NCBI GenBank assembly: GCA_963814745.1
Contig: CAWFEA010000018.1
Coordinates: forward strand, 22,546 to 86,545
Direction of reading: 5' to 3'
Source of the DNA: CAWBRT01 sp963814745
Lineage (GTDB): Bacteria; Acidobacteriota; Terriglobia; Terriglobales; Acidobacteriaceae
DNA length: 64,000 bases
Part shown: positions 35,034 through 44,461 of the stretch, piece after piece
How the letters are laid out: each line of letters starts with the position of its first letter
Position numbering within the stretch: position 1 is the stretch's first letter
The notes under the pieces: model-generated
Told to the model about the DNA's origin: nothing
The model's input: the letters and a program-made list of their open reading frames with translations, nothing else
Databases searched by the model: none
Made by a program: the position numbers and the translations under genes

Positions 35034-35798
35034 TCACTGACCCGTGCCCGCCGCAACCACCGCGACCGTATGCAGCAGAATCAGCAGGTCAAGCCCAAGG
35101 CTCCAATTGTTTATGTACCTGAGGTCCAGCGCCAGATAGGCCTCCGCCGACGGATTACGACGAGCATGGACCTGCCACAAGCCCGTGATGCCGGGAACTA
35201 CATGCAACCGGCGGAAGTACTCCCCATGGTATTGTTCGTATTCGCTGACAAGGGGAGGCCGTGGACCCACCAGCGACATTTCGCCTTTTAGTACGTTCCA
35301 GAACTGCGGCAATTCATCAAGGCTATACCGGCGAAGAAATTTGCCAATTCCGGTCATCCGGGGATCGTTGGCCATCTTGAAGAGCAGTCCGCTTCGTTCG
35401 TTCATGGGCCGCAGCTCTTCCAGTAAGTTATCGGCATTCTCGATCATCGTGCGAAACTTGTACAGCACGAATATCTTGCCGTTTTTGCCGACTCGCGGCT
35501 GCCGGTAAAATACCGGTCCGGAAGAATCCAACTTTACGGCAATCGCAATAATGGGAGCAATGGGCCATAGCAGAACAAAAGCAAATAGGGATCCTACTAT
35601 GTCGATGACACGCTTGATAAGGAGTTGAGTAGGGGTAATCGACTCTCGCGGGATGCCGATTTGGAAGTGACGCGGGAGGTATATAGGGCTCGTTTCCAGC
35701 TCTCCGTCCGAGTCAAACAAAAGCCCGACGTTCACATTTTCCATCGATCCGGAGTTGGCAGCCGCCTCGGGTACCTCCCTATCCGTGTGAACCATCAT
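35034..35798 (-). CDS. initiating undecaprenyl-phosphate sugar phosphotransferase (WcaJ/ExoY-like)
   Basis: 254 residues with the ATG at 35798 (AAAGGGA upstream); the frame opens 25 codons earlier. One membrane helix (IKRVIDIVGSLFAFVLLWPI, about 60-85) leads into the bacterial sugar transferase domain: YRQPRVGKNGKIFVLYKFRTM, DPRMTGIGKFLRRYSLDELPQ, GEMSLVGPRPPL, VVPGITGLWQV. The enzyme loads the first sugar-1-phosphate onto undecaprenyl phosphate and commits precursors to the repeat unit. It is the short monotopic form lacking the N-terminal multi-helix domain of WbaP/WcaJ. Position inside the EPS operon fits. Confidence 0.92.
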   Translation of the reverse strand: MMVHTDREVPEAAANSGSMENVNVGLLFDSDGELETSPIYLPRHFQIGIPRESITPTQLLIKRVIDIVGSLFAFVLLWPIAPIIAIAVKLDSSGPVFYRQPRVGKNGKIFVLYKFRTMIENADNLLEELRPMNERSGLLFKMANDPRMTGIGKFLRRYSLDELPQFWNVLKGEMSLVGPRPPLVSEYEQYHGEYFRRLHVVPGITGLWQVHARRNPSAEAYLALDLRYINNWSLGLDLLILLHTVAVVAAGTGQ

Positions 35799-36011
35799 AA
35801 GTCTATTCAGTCCCTTTCCCTGAGAGTTCGTAGTCCGTACTGTCAACCACTTCGACGAACCGTCCCTACACACAGACCATTACGGTTGCGATTTGCACCC
35901 CGGTTTCTTCGGAGTGCGCTCGGTAAATGCAGCCAGCAGACTTGTTCCGCGCGTGCCCATGGTTTGCGGTACATCTGTAATCGCCCTGTGAGTCATTCGC
36001 TCGTTCTCGAC

Positions 36012-36824
36012 TCAGGCGGGCGAGAATTTATCGACGGGGGAGCGGCTGCGGTACTTGCACAGCAATGTGAAAAGCTTCCCGGCCCGCCAATATCGCGGAA
36101 CATATCTACCGGGATGGGAAATACATCGGAAGAGCCAACCCAGGTACGCCCTATCAGCCCAGGCTGGGATCCTAACCTGATCGCCACTGAGAAATGAGAT
36201 TGCGGCGCCAATGCAATGGATCGCTGGAACATAGCCGAGGTTCCGCCGCAAGTAGAGCCCAAGCCTCTCCTGCGCTCCGCCGCCGATAGTTACGATCAGA
36301 TGCCGTGGCCTGCGGCGGCGCAGAATCTCCAGCAGAGTCCGGTCAAAAATCTCCCCACGGTACATGGGCGCAATGTAGGTGTCATCTGAACCAACTTCGA
36401 TTCCCTGCCCGGCCAACCATCGAAGGTTGCGCTCGGCGCTGGCCGCGCTGCTCATAATCCAGAAGGCCTGGTGCGGCTGGCGAAGGTCGGGCCCTTTCAG
36501 CAGTTCGCGCAAATATTCAAGACCGGACAACTTGTGGAGCTCACCTCGCTCCAGCAAGTTCCAAACCAGCACCATAAACCCGCTATCGGCAATGGCGACG
36601 TCGGCGCTCTGCAAAGCTTCACGATAGCCGGAATTCGTAGCAAGCTCGGCGAGAGCGGGCGCTGCCGGCGCCACGAGAAGTCCGCCGTTGTTCATTCTTC
36701 GGACAGCAGCAGCCGCATCACCCAGAAAAAAAGAAACTCCCAGAATTTGACAAAAGGAACAGCTTTCCCTTTGCGTTCCAGCGTCCACTTCACTACTCCG
36801 GGTTGGACTCGACAAGGTATTCAT
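36012..36824 (-). CDS. WecG/TagA/CpsF family glycosyltransferase (GT26)
   Basis: 270 residues. ILGVSFFLGD, LLVAPAAPALAELATNSGYREAL, VAIADSGFMVLVW, YRGEIFDRTLLEILRRRRPRHLIVTIGGGAQE and IPAWADRAYLGWLFRCISHP follow the order of the WecG/TagA/CpsF family, which transfers ManNAc or ManNAcA to lipid-linked acceptors. The UDP-GlcNAc 2-epimerase gene just upstream (25-bp gap) would supply UDP-ManNAc, supporting a ManNAc-type sugar in the repeat unit. A short C-terminal basic tail suggests peripheral membrane association. The exact donor is inferred from context. Confidence 0.9.
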   Translation of the reverse strand: MNTLSSPTRSSEVDAGTQRESCSFCQILGVSFFLGDAAAAVRRMNNGGLLVAPAAPALAELATNSGYREALQSADVAIADSGFMVLVWNLLERGELHKLSGLEYLRELLKGPDLRQPHQAFWIMSSAASAERNLRWLAGQGIEVGSDDTYIAPMYRGEIFDRTLLEILRRRRPRHLIVTIGGGAQERLGLYLRRNLGYVPAIHCIGAAISFLSGDQVRIPAWADRAYLGWLFRCISHPGRYVPRYWRAGKLFTLLCKYRSRSPVDKFSPA

Positions 36825-36848
36825 CTTGCGATTCCGCTTCTTCGCGGG

Positions 36849-38123
36849 TCATTGCCGGCGCCTGGTCAAGATTGCGGAAGCGGCCCGCCCGGCGTTCGAT
36901 AACCGTGGCGAGTACCTGCTCCCAGCGCCGGGCAAGAGTGCTGAACTTTGCGAGCCCTGCTTAGGAAGCGGTTGTGGCGTGAACTCCTGGTAGGGCTGCC
37001 CAAGAAGCGCGGCAACGATTCGGCGGCGAGCCAAACCGTCACCGTAGGGATTAACAGCCTCCGCCATACAACGATATTCGCAATCATCGGTAAGCAGAGA
37101 CGAGGCTTCGGCGACGATGCGATCCGTGCCGGTACCGACCAGCCGTACCGTGCCTGCGGCAACGGCTTCCTCCCGTTCGGTAACCTCGCGCAGCACCAGC
37201 ACCGGCTTGCCTAGTGATGGAGCTTCTTCCTGAAGCCCCCCGGAGTCCGTGAGCACCAGGTAACACTGTTTCATGAGGTGTACCAGGTCTAGATAATCCA
37301 GTGGTTCGATCAAGTGCACGCCGGCCACGCCACCCAGCTCCTGATAAACCACTGAGCGCACATTGGGATTGGGATGGACCGGATACACGATGTGCACATC
37401 TGCAGCAAACTGCCGGGCAAGGGTGCGCAACGCAATGCAAACCTGCCGCAGAGGAGCGCCGAAATTTTCACGCCTGTGAGCGGTGACCAACAGTATGCGC
37501 GATTGTCTGCCACAGGCGGCCAGCAGGTTACATACGCGGTCGCTACGCTTCTGGCGCTCGGCCCACAGCAGCGCGTCGATCACCGGATTGCCGGAAATCA
37601 CAATGCGGGCACGATCGATACCTTCGCGCAGCAGGTTTTCGCAGGCAGCAGCGGTCGGCGCCAAGTGGAGGTCAGCCGTGACGCCCACCAAGCGGCGGTT
37701 TAGCTCTTCCGGAAACGGGCTCCACTTATCTCCGGTACGCAGCCCCGCCTCTACATGGGCGACCTGAATTCCCGCGTAGTATGCGGCGATGGCGGCAATG
37801 GCAGCAGAGGTGGTATCACCTTGCACTATGACCCTGTCGGGCTTTTCAGCACTGAGGATCCTATCAAGACCTTCGAATACACCCGCTGCAATTTGAGCGA
37901 GCGTCTGGTCGGCCTCCATGAGATTCAGATCAAAATCGGGCTGCACGCCAAAAACCGTGAGCACCTGATCCAGCAGGTCGCGATGCTGAGCCGTCACGCA
38001 TACCAACGAGCGGAGCCCATAATCGCCAACATCGCCCTGGCTAGCTTGGAGTTGTAACTCCTGCACAATGGGACACAGCTTAATAGCCTCAGGCCTAGTT
38101 CCAAAAACTGTAAGTATCTTCAT
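36849..38123 (-). CDS. wecB: UDP-N-acetylglucosamine 2-epimerase
   Basis: 424 residues. The start MKILTVFGTRPEAIKLCPIV is at 38123, where its ATG overlaps the stop of the preceding glycosyltransferase (ATGA). Hallmarks: VQGDTTSAAIAAIAAYYAG, HVEAGLRTGDKWSPFPEELNRR, VTAHRRENFG, HPNPNVR, LTDSGGLQEEAPSLGKPVLVLR and the final NPYGDGLARRRIVAAL. It interconverts UDP-GlcNAc and UDP-ManNAc in the cytoplasm. Together with the adjacent WecG-like transferase it indicates a ManNAc-derived unit. The C-terminal ~45 residues (Ser/Gly/Arg-rich) exceed the usual length. Confidence 0.93.
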   Translation of the reverse strand: MKILTVFGTRPEAIKLCPIVQELQLQASQGDVGDYGLRSLVCVTAQHRDLLDQVLTVFGVQPDFDLNLMEADQTLAQIAAGVFEGLDRILSAEKPDRVIVQGDTTSAAIAAIAAYYAGIQVAHVEAGLRTGDKWSPFPEELNRRLVGVTADLHLAPTAAACENLLREGIDRARIVISGNPVIDALLWAERQKRSDRVCNLLAACGRQSRILLVTAHRRENFGAPLRQVCIALRTLARQFAADVHIVYPVHPNPNVRSVVYQELGGVAGVHLIEPLDYLDLVHLMKQCYLVLTDSGGLQEEAPSLGKPVLVLREVTEREEAVAAGTVRLVGTGTDRIVAEASSLLTDDCEYRCMAEAVNPYGDGLARRRIVAALLGQPYQEFTPQPLPKQGSQSSALLPGAGSRYSPRLSNAGRAASAILTRRRQ

Positions 38124-39340
38124 TGGTTGGACACTTTGCACTCACAGCTCCGGCATGACCGGGATCTACTCAACGCCAGTTCGCGGTAAAACGTGCTGAC
38201 TTTCTCGGCCTGGGCCTGCCAGTCATACACCTCGCAAGCCGTTTTGGCAGCGTTATCGGCCATGGCTTTACGAAGAGCCTCATTTTCGGCAAGTTTGATA
38301 ATCGCGGCGGCAATCTGTTGCGGTACCCGCGCATCAACCAGCAAGCCGCAACCACAGCGCTCCACAGCGTCGCGGATATCGGGCACATCGGAACCTATTA
38401 CCGGCAGACCGGCCGCTAGATATTCAAACAGTTTGCGAGGAAATGCTAGTTGCAGGTTGCGGTCGGCCGGAAGAACCAGACTTAGTCCAATATCAGATAT
38501 CTTCATGTACCGGACGACCTCAGCAAAAGAAACGTGGGGCTTCAAAACGAGGGTGCCCGACTCTACCATTTCCTGCGCCAGGTTTGCATACGCGGGATCG
38601 TGGTGAGCGATACCTCCCAACGCGACACAGACTAGCCTGGGCACGCTGGCCGAGGCCTCACGCAGAGCGAGTAACAACTCGCGACCAGCATAGTCAGCCC
38701 TAAGTGCCCCCGCATGCAGCGCGATAAATTTGCCCTGCAATTCGGGCGGCCTCAACTCCGCCGATGCTTCAAAGTCCTTCGGATTGGCATAGTGTGAGAC
38801 TACGAGAATTCGTTTGGAGGGCATCGCGGCGTATGCGGCCTTGCGGTTCTCGCTCACATGGATGACCGCATCGGCGTATCGGAAGGCAATACGCTCGCAG
38901 CCCCGCAGGAGGTACTTGAATCCGGCACGCAAGAACCCCGGCAGGACGCGCCCTCGCTCTTCGTACATCTCCTCGAAATCGACAATGAAAGCAGCCCCGT
39001 AGAAGCGCTTTATGAACATACCGATGAACCACGAATCCGGTTCAATGCAGTGGACGGCATCGGGCCGGCTCCGGACCGCGGCGACGAAGGCCTTCACGAA
39101 GTTGTGAAAACGCCGCCACAATGCGGGAACCAGATGCGAAATTGTATTCTTGTGAAATATCTCGGGGGTACGGGGAAGAATAATGCAGGAGCAGTCATCA
39201 TGCCCCCATCGATATGACGTGCCTCGCGGCATCGTCATGATCGACACGACGTGTGCGCCAGAGGCAATAATCGCATCGCGAACCCGGGATTGACGACTGT
39301 CGTCAATGTTCATGCGACAGGAGACTTGGCAAACGTTCAT
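38120..39340 (-). CDS. glycosyltransferase family 4 protein
   Basis: 406 residues of GT-B type. The N-terminal domain includes RPDAVHCIEPDSWFIGMF and ADAVIHVSENRKAAYAAMP. The C-terminal donor-binding domain includes FIALHAGALRADYAGRELLL, YMKISDIGLSLVLPADRNLQLAFP, and KLFEYLAAGLPVIGSDVPDIRD, matching the E-x7-E nucleotide-sugar motif of GT4. It would add a sugar to the lipid-linked repeat unit at the cytoplasmic face. Stop and the wecB start overlap by four bases, so translation is probably coupled. Donor sugar unknown. Confidence 0.88.
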   Translation of the reverse strand: MNVCQVSCRMNIDDSRQSRVRDAIIASGAHVVSIMTMPRGTSYRWGHDDCSCIILPRTPEIFHKNTISHLVPALWRRFHNFVKAFVAAVRSRPDAVHCIEPDSWFIGMFIKRFYGAAFIVDFEEMYEERGRVLPGFLRAGFKYLLRGCERIAFRYADAVIHVSENRKAAYAAMPSKRILVVSHYANPKDFEASAELRPPELQGKFIALHAGALRADYAGRELLLALREASASVPRLVCVALGGIAHHDPAYANLAQEMVESGTLVLKPHVSFAEVVRYMKISDIGLSLVLPADRNLQLAFPRKLFEYLAAGLPVIGSDVPDIRDAVERCGCGLLVDARVPQQIAAAIIKLAENEALRKAMADNAAKTACEVYDWQAQAEKVSTFYRELALSRSRSCRSCECKVSNQ

Positions 39341-39373
39341 GACTGTTGATAAAGATCAGAAGGCAATGGGATC

Positions 39374-40318
39374 TTAGTCCGCGACATAAGATTCGCTCGC
39401 AGCGTGAGGACGTGGACCCAGGTCGATTCTCCGGTTGATCCGCATCGTCAGTTGCCGCTTCAGGAGATTGGAAGCGCTGTCGATCCAGCAGGGGAACGCA
39501 TACTTTTCAGGCGACCTCGGTTGTGCCAGCAGCGCGAGCACATAGATTGAGCCCCTGATCCGCAGAAGTGCTTTCCACGCGCGGTCCTGGAATAACTCGA
39601 AAGAGTTCAGCTTTTCTTTGGCCCCGTAAGCCACGCACATCGTCCGAGCCTTGTTCGTCAACAGATTGTTACTGACCTGCGTGATGCGCGCCTTGTGATC
39701 GCGGTCGGCGGCCTGAATCCGGCTAATCTTCAGGAATTTGTGCTCCCTTCCGATTTGCAGCCAGTAGATGTGATCGATGGCAACCTTAAGCGCGGGATCC
39801 AGGCGGTGTTTGTCGGTTACCGAACGGCGGAAAAAAACGGTTGGCTGAGGAATGATGTATCCTCGCAAAGCTCGCCCATAGTCAAACTTCGGGAAACACC
39901 AGATCATTTGCAAGCCGCTGTTCTCCGAGATCAACGCCACTTCGCCGTGGACAACATCCACATCCGGGTGCTTTTGCAGAGCGGCCACGGAGGTACTGAT
40001 CACCTGCCGGTCGAAGTAGAGGTCGTCCGAGTTAAGCCACCCGACAATTTCACCTCTTACACGCTCGAAGCCCTTGTTCAGCGCGTCGGCATGTCCGCGG
40101 TCGCGCTCCGATATCCATTCAAACGAGTACCCCGGTCCGTGATCTTTCGCTTCCCACTGTTTCAGTAATTGCACGGTTCCGTCCGTCGATGCGCCATCAA
40201 TCACGATCTGGTGAATAGGGCGATATTGCTGTAGCTCTACCGACCTGAGCGTCTCCTCAATAAACCTCGCCTGGTTAAACGAGGGGGTGACGATGCTGAC
40301 GAGCGGGTGGGACATCAT
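39374..40318 (-). CDS. glycosyltransferase family 2 protein
   Basis: 314 residues with the ATG at 40318 (MMSHPLVSIVTPSFNQARF); the frame extends 25 codons upstream to a TTG that would overlap the previous gene. GT-A features: QIVIDGASTDGTV, SERDRGHADALNKGFERV, GWLNSDDLYFD (the DxD equivalent) and QPTVFFRRSV. This W-L-N-S-D-D subgroup is common in acidobacterial and cyanobacterial EPS loci. The C-terminal ~100 residues are basic and poorly conserved. Substrate not predictable. Confidence 0.88.
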   Translation of the reverse strand: MMSHPLVSIVTPSFNQARFIEETLRSVELQQYRPIHQIVIDGASTDGTVQLLKQWEAKDHGPGYSFEWISERDRGHADALNKGFERVRGEIVGWLNSDDLYFDRQVISTSVAALQKHPDVDVVHGEVALISENSGLQMIWCFPKFDYGRALRGYIIPQPTVFFRRSVTDKHRLDPALKVAIDHIYWLQIGREHKFLKISRIQAADRDHKARITQVSNNLLTNKARTMCVAYGAKEKLNSFELFQDRAWKALLRIRGSIYVLALLAQPRSPEKYAFPCWIDSASNLLKRQLTMRINRRIDLGPRPHAASESYVAD

Positions 40319-40370
40319 TTTTGTGCGATGGTTCTCTGGTCGCGGTTTTCTTGGCAGTCCCGATAAGGGA

Positions 40371-41573
40371 CTATTGGCAATCGATTGCGTCAATGTTCTC
40401 TACAATGGAAGCGTAAAACCGGTCTGGAGAGTGCGCGGCGACGAATTTTCTGAGCCGGCTGGCCGGCCAGGCCGCAAGCCTATCCTGCATCACCATCTTG
40501 CTAAATGCGGCAGCAAGGTCTTCCACCCGACTGGGGTCACATAGGATCCCGAGTTGATTGGAGCCGACATCCAAAGCGATCCAGCCGGTGTTCTGAGTAA
40601 TGACCGGTCGTCCCGCGGCTGCCGCCCAAAAGATTACGCTGCTGAACCCAGGGTGATGCAAGTAGGGAGCGAGCACAACGTCACACTCAATCAGCCTGTC
40701 AATCAACTCGTCTTCGGTCACGAAACGGTCGTCAAATTGAAGATCGACAATTCCTTCCGATTGTATGCGCGTGACCGTCCGGCGCAAGCAGTCAAGCTCG
40801 GACGCGTCCCCTTCGCTCAATTTGCCTAAGATGCGGACACGCACCTGGCGCGCGGTTGCCGGATCAAGCCGTTCGAGTGCATCCAACGTGGCGAACAGGC
40901 CCTTGCGGCGGCCGAGCGAACCAAACAGAAGAAACTCCACTCGATCCCTGGCCGGCGGAGGAGGAGCGGAAGCCAGACGTTGAAACTGTTGCGCGGTTAC
41001 CGGCAAAGGATCGGGAATCCAACGCCAGTTGCGCACGATCGAGCGCGGACCATTCTCCACGAAGTTCTTATCAAACGAAAGCACGACCGGGATCTCCCGC
41101 CGTCTCGCCAACCAGTAGACGGTGCGAAGCTTCCAGCGTTCGTTCCAGTCGGCGCTGAGGAGCGCCGGCGAACAGAACATCACGATGCCGGTGACACGAC
41201 CCGGCGTGGACCGACGATCGAGAGCGGCGCCGATCAGGGTGGTATCGAAAAGACTGTCGAAAAGAACCGCACCGGGCCGTTGGCGCAAAATGTTCCGCAT
41301 TTCGGACCACCGCACCAACCCCCTTGCCCTTGCCCGCAAATTTGATGTCGGTGAGCAGGCATCCGCCACGCTCTGCCGGCAATACTCGAACGAGAGCTTC
41401 GGCTGGGTTTGGATCGTGTCGAGTATGTTCAGCATATCGTAATCGCGAAAGTTGGGAGCCAAGACGAAATGCAGGGATGAAATCCGCTCGTCTGAGGAGG
41501 CGCGGTCTACGAAAATCTTGATGTGGCCGGGATGATAGCCGGTACACTCGGGATCAAAATAAATCAGGTCCAT
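40371..41573 (-). CDS. glycosyltransferase (GT4-like, GT-B fold)
   Basis: 400 residues. N-terminus MDLIYFDPECTGYHPGHIK; donor domain with VEFLLFGSLGRRKGLFATLDAL, VRVRILGKLSEG, IDRLIECDVVLAPYLHHPGF and SSVIFWAAAAGRPVITQNTGWIA, the last corresponding to the sugar-nucleotide loop of GT4. It starts eight bases after the flippase gene ends, so it belongs to the same transcript. Acceptor and donor are unknown. The N-terminal half is atypical, with no close match to named subfamilies that I recognise. Confidence 0.82.
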   Translation of the reverse strand: MDLIYFDPECTGYHPGHIKIFVDRASSDERISSLHFVLAPNFRDYDMLNILDTIQTQPKLSFEYCRQSVADACSPTSNLRARARGLVRWSEMRNILRQRPGAVLFDSLFDTTLIGAALDRRSTPGRVTGIVMFCSPALLSADWNERWKLRTVYWLARRREIPVVLSFDKNFVENGPRSIVRNWRWIPDPLPVTAQQFQRLASAPPPPARDRVEFLLFGSLGRRKGLFATLDALERLDPATARQVRVRILGKLSEGDASELDCLRRTVTRIQSEGIVDLQFDDRFVTEDELIDRLIECDVVLAPYLHHPGFSSVIFWAAAAGRPVITQNTGWIALDVGSNQLGILCDPSRVEDLAAAFSKMVMQDRLAAWPASRLRKFVAAHSPDRFYASIVENIDAIDCQ

Positions 41574-41581
41574 GGCAGGAA

Positions 41582-42973
41582 TTATTCACGCCCGTCTGCC
41601 TCGGCCACGCGCAAGGCCATGGACTTCGTAGCGCTCGGAGCATGGCTGATGCCTCTAATGTTCCTAAGAGCGCCGCGCGCGGCGAGCGGCAGAAACCAGC
41701 CACTCACCACGGCAAGGCCGACCACCAGGCCAAGAATCATGCCGCTGGGCCCGAATCGCCGAGCGAGAAGCGATCCCAGAATCATGATGACCACACCTTC
41801 CATCATCAGCACCGCGGAAACCAGCCGCTCGCGGCCAAGACCGATCAGGATCACCCCCCAATAGTGAGACCACGCCATTTGCAGGAAGTAGATACCAAAC
41901 AAAACCTGGAAGGCTACCGGTTCGGCCAGCGTGCGCCCGGTCCAGAGGTGAATGACCTTGGCGCCAAATAGCGCCAGTACAAGGAACGACGCGACGCCGG
42001 CGCCGACAACCAGCAGGCCCGATAGATGCAGGCTCTTTCGGATCCAGGTATAGTCCGCGGCGACTCAAGCGCTCGCTATCGCCGGCCACAGAGGGGCCGT
42101 TATCATGCTTAATCCAGACCCAAAGACGAATAGCAACCGGACCAGCAACCCAAAGTCAACGGCCGCCACCGGCCCTCGTAACATAGCGAGGCTGAGCACA
42201 GGCAGGTGCGTTTGGAATAAAGAAGCGATGCCGATGGCGAGAAATGCCAAACCGGAAATCGCCAATCGGCTGAGGCGCGAAAAATCCTGCCGGATGTTAG
42301 AAAACTTCGGCCGGGCCTGCCGAAATACATAGACCGCGTTGGCGACGCTGCTCAGCAGAAGACCACCATTCAGCGCTACCACAAACACCACCATCGATGT
42401 CCAGAAGCGCGGCAAAATCATCAAGCAGGCGAAGCTGAACAGGCTGCCGAGCAGCTTCAGAAGATTGACGACATAGAGCTTCAACTGACCGATCTGCACG
42501 CCTTCGAACGTCTGAAAAATAATTTGCAGGCCGGCGAGCACGATCATGGCAAAGCCGGCGACCAGCAACTCATCGACCGGCAAATCAAGACGGGCGCCTG
42601 CGGTTCGTATCCACACGATAAACGCGATACTTACCGCCAGCGCCGTTATCCCGGTGGTGACCGCGGAGTATGCTAGAGACGCGCCAAGCATCGTCGATGT
42701 CTCTTCGGGGCCGATTGTCCGGGAGGCAATCGCTCTTCCCAGCGCGGAATGCACGCCGAAATTTCCCAGTGTGATCCAATTGATTACGCCGAACAACAAC
42801 AAGAAAGCGCCGAAGCGATGTTCACCGAGCGAGTGCAAAGCGACCGGCATCGCGATCAGCGTTGTCGCCGCGCCACCCCCCCGAGCCAGCAACGACGTCG
42901 CCGTCGCCGAAACCATGCCTCGCCCGTCGGTAAACCTTCCTAGCGATCTGTGTAGCCGATGAAGCACTCGCAT
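41582..42973 (-). pseudogene. Wzx-type polysaccharide flippase interrupted by an in-frame TGA
   Basis: One continuous frame of 463 codons, the usual length for Wzx/MATE-like flippases, with about 12-14 hydrophobic helices (SLLARGGGAATTLIAMPVAL at the N-terminus; GLVVGLAVVSGWFLPLAARG near the C-terminus). Codon 303 is TGA (42065-42067): ...LWPAIASA-stop-VAADYTWIRKSLHLSGLLV... Both sides are conserved and in the same frame, so this is a nonsense substitution, not an indel. The product would translocate the lipid-linked repeat unit to the periplasm. Without suppression or readthrough the cluster lacks a flippase unless another one exists elsewhere. Confidence 0.8.
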
Positions 42974-42981
42974 TTCGGTGC

Positions 42982-44457
42982 TTATCCCGAAACCCGCTCT
43001 GAAACACCCGTTTCGGTTTCTTGTCGCCTGGGAAGCAGCTCAAATGCGACCAGCAAGCCCGTGGCAATGGCAGCGACTGGCAATTGACGGATATCTCCAA
43101 AAACATTGCTGGCTTGCGCAAGAATCACTAATTGGAGCAGCCCCCCGGAAAGCGCCAAGCCGTATAAACGTAATCCTGCGTCGCATCGTCCAAGAGCGTA
43201 CCTGAAAACGCGGTTTAATATTGCGAAGCTGAAAAATAGAAACGCCAGCGTACCCGGCAAGCCTAATTTCACGACGCAAAATCCGATGAAGTTGTGACAG
43301 AAAGTGCCATCGTCGTTAATGTCCATCACATTGGTCAGGCTATACGTTTCCGGGAGCGGATCGCGATACTGGGCACCTAGACCTAGCCCGGTCAGCGGGT
43401 GCGCGAGAAAAGCCTCCCTGACCTTTATGATCTCGTAAATCCTGCCTCCCGCATCGTTTTCGATCGTTTCGTATCGGTTGAGGAACCAGTCAGACAGACC
43501 GGCTACTTGACCAGCAGCAAGGACAAGTCCGATAGTAATAAATAAAATCACCGCAGCAGGCAGAATAGCGCGTCGGGCCAGCAATTTCGAGTTCTTGCTT
43601 ATCGCAACTAGTGGAAGCACAATCACCGTCACAAACGCAAAGGTGAAAAGTGACATGCGGCCCTGCGAGAGTATGGTTCCTGTAATAATGACGCCAAGGA
43701 TTCCGCACGCGGCTAATGGCCTCCTCCATGCGAGCAAGCATATCAGTGGTATAAAGCTACCTACGACCATGAATACCCATCCGTCCGGAAATACCCGCAA
43801 GAATGCGCCGTAGAATGCCATTTGTCTAAAGGTACTTACTATCTGCAGCCTCCCTAGACTAGCGATTTCCAGGGAGGTGCCAAGAGCAATAATGACACCC
43901 ATGCATACCATCCATTTCAATGCTCGGCGAATCGACTCTAAATCATGGATATTTGCAGCGACGACCATGGGAAGCAACCACATTGCAAGTGTGAATAGCT
44001 CCTGAGCTACATTCAAAGGTCTTGCGCCGTGAATGAGACCCATGAGGCTCGCGAATGGTAGTGATGCAGAAATGACGATCCCAGGCCACACCAGCGGATG
44101 CCGCGCCACGTATGATAATCTTGTACGCCCTTTGTATATCCCAAATAAAAGCAGAGCAGCCAGCAGAACATCGCGAATACTGAAAAGGTTGTGCCCGTTC
44201 GGCAAGTGTACGGCGAGGACCTTATGCAGCATGAACAAGTTTGACAGCCCGGCCATTGCCGCAAACATCAAGTGTTCAAAAGACCACAACCGCGCTAGGA
44301 CGACAAGCATTGCCGGTGCTGCGAAAGCACCGGCGATAATCGCGGCCGTGCCCTGCGAGAAAAAAATGGCCGCGAAGCAGCCAATACACACGGACGACAC
44401 TAGCCAGGAAAGCACCAGCGTATTTCGGGAAGGAATCCACTCACAGGCTGCTGACAT
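42982..44457 (-). CDS. O-antigen ligase/polymerase-like membrane protein (Wzy)
   Basis: 491 residues; start at the ATG at 44457, preceded by AGGAATAGG and following the Wzz stop by four bases. Twelve or so hydrophobic helices and one long periplasmic loop containing GGRIYEIIKVREAFLAHPLTGLGLGAQY and CHNFIGFCVVKLGLPG. The R-x-H-P-x-x-G-x-G and H-N motifs are typical of the Wzy_C/O-antigen ligase family. It would polymerise repeat units in the periplasm. Polymerase versus ligase cannot be separated from sequence alone; the adjacent Wzz favours polymerase. Confidence 0.87.
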   Translation of the reverse strand: MSAACEWIPSRNTLVLSWLVSSVCIGCFAAIFFSQGTAAIIAGAFAAPAMLVVLARLWSFEHLMFAAMAGLSNLFMLHKVLAVHLPNGHNLFSIRDVLLAALLLFGIYKGRTRLSYVARHPLVWPGIVISASLPFASLMGLIHGARPLNVAQELFTLAMWLLPMVVAANIHDLESIRRALKWMVCMGVIIALGTSLEIASLGRLQIVSTFRQMAFYGAFLRVFPDGWVFMVVGSFIPLICLLAWRRPLAACGILGVIITGTILSQGRMSLFTFAFVTVIVLPLVAISKNSKLLARRAILPAAVILFITIGLVLAAGQVAGLSDWFLNRYETIENDAGGRIYEIIKVREAFLAHPLTGLGLGAQYRDPLPETYSLTNVMDINDDGTFCHNFIGFCVVKLGLPGTLAFLFFSFAILNRVFRYALGRCDAGLRLYGLALSGGLLQLVILAQASNVFGDIRQLPVAAIATGLLVAFELLPRRQETETGVSERVSG

Positions 44458-44461
44458 AATC

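Noticed and set aside
42065..42973. Flippase as a complete 302-residue protein
   Set aside because: Conserved flippase helices continue in the same frame past the TGA to 41582, so the 302-residue product is truncated.
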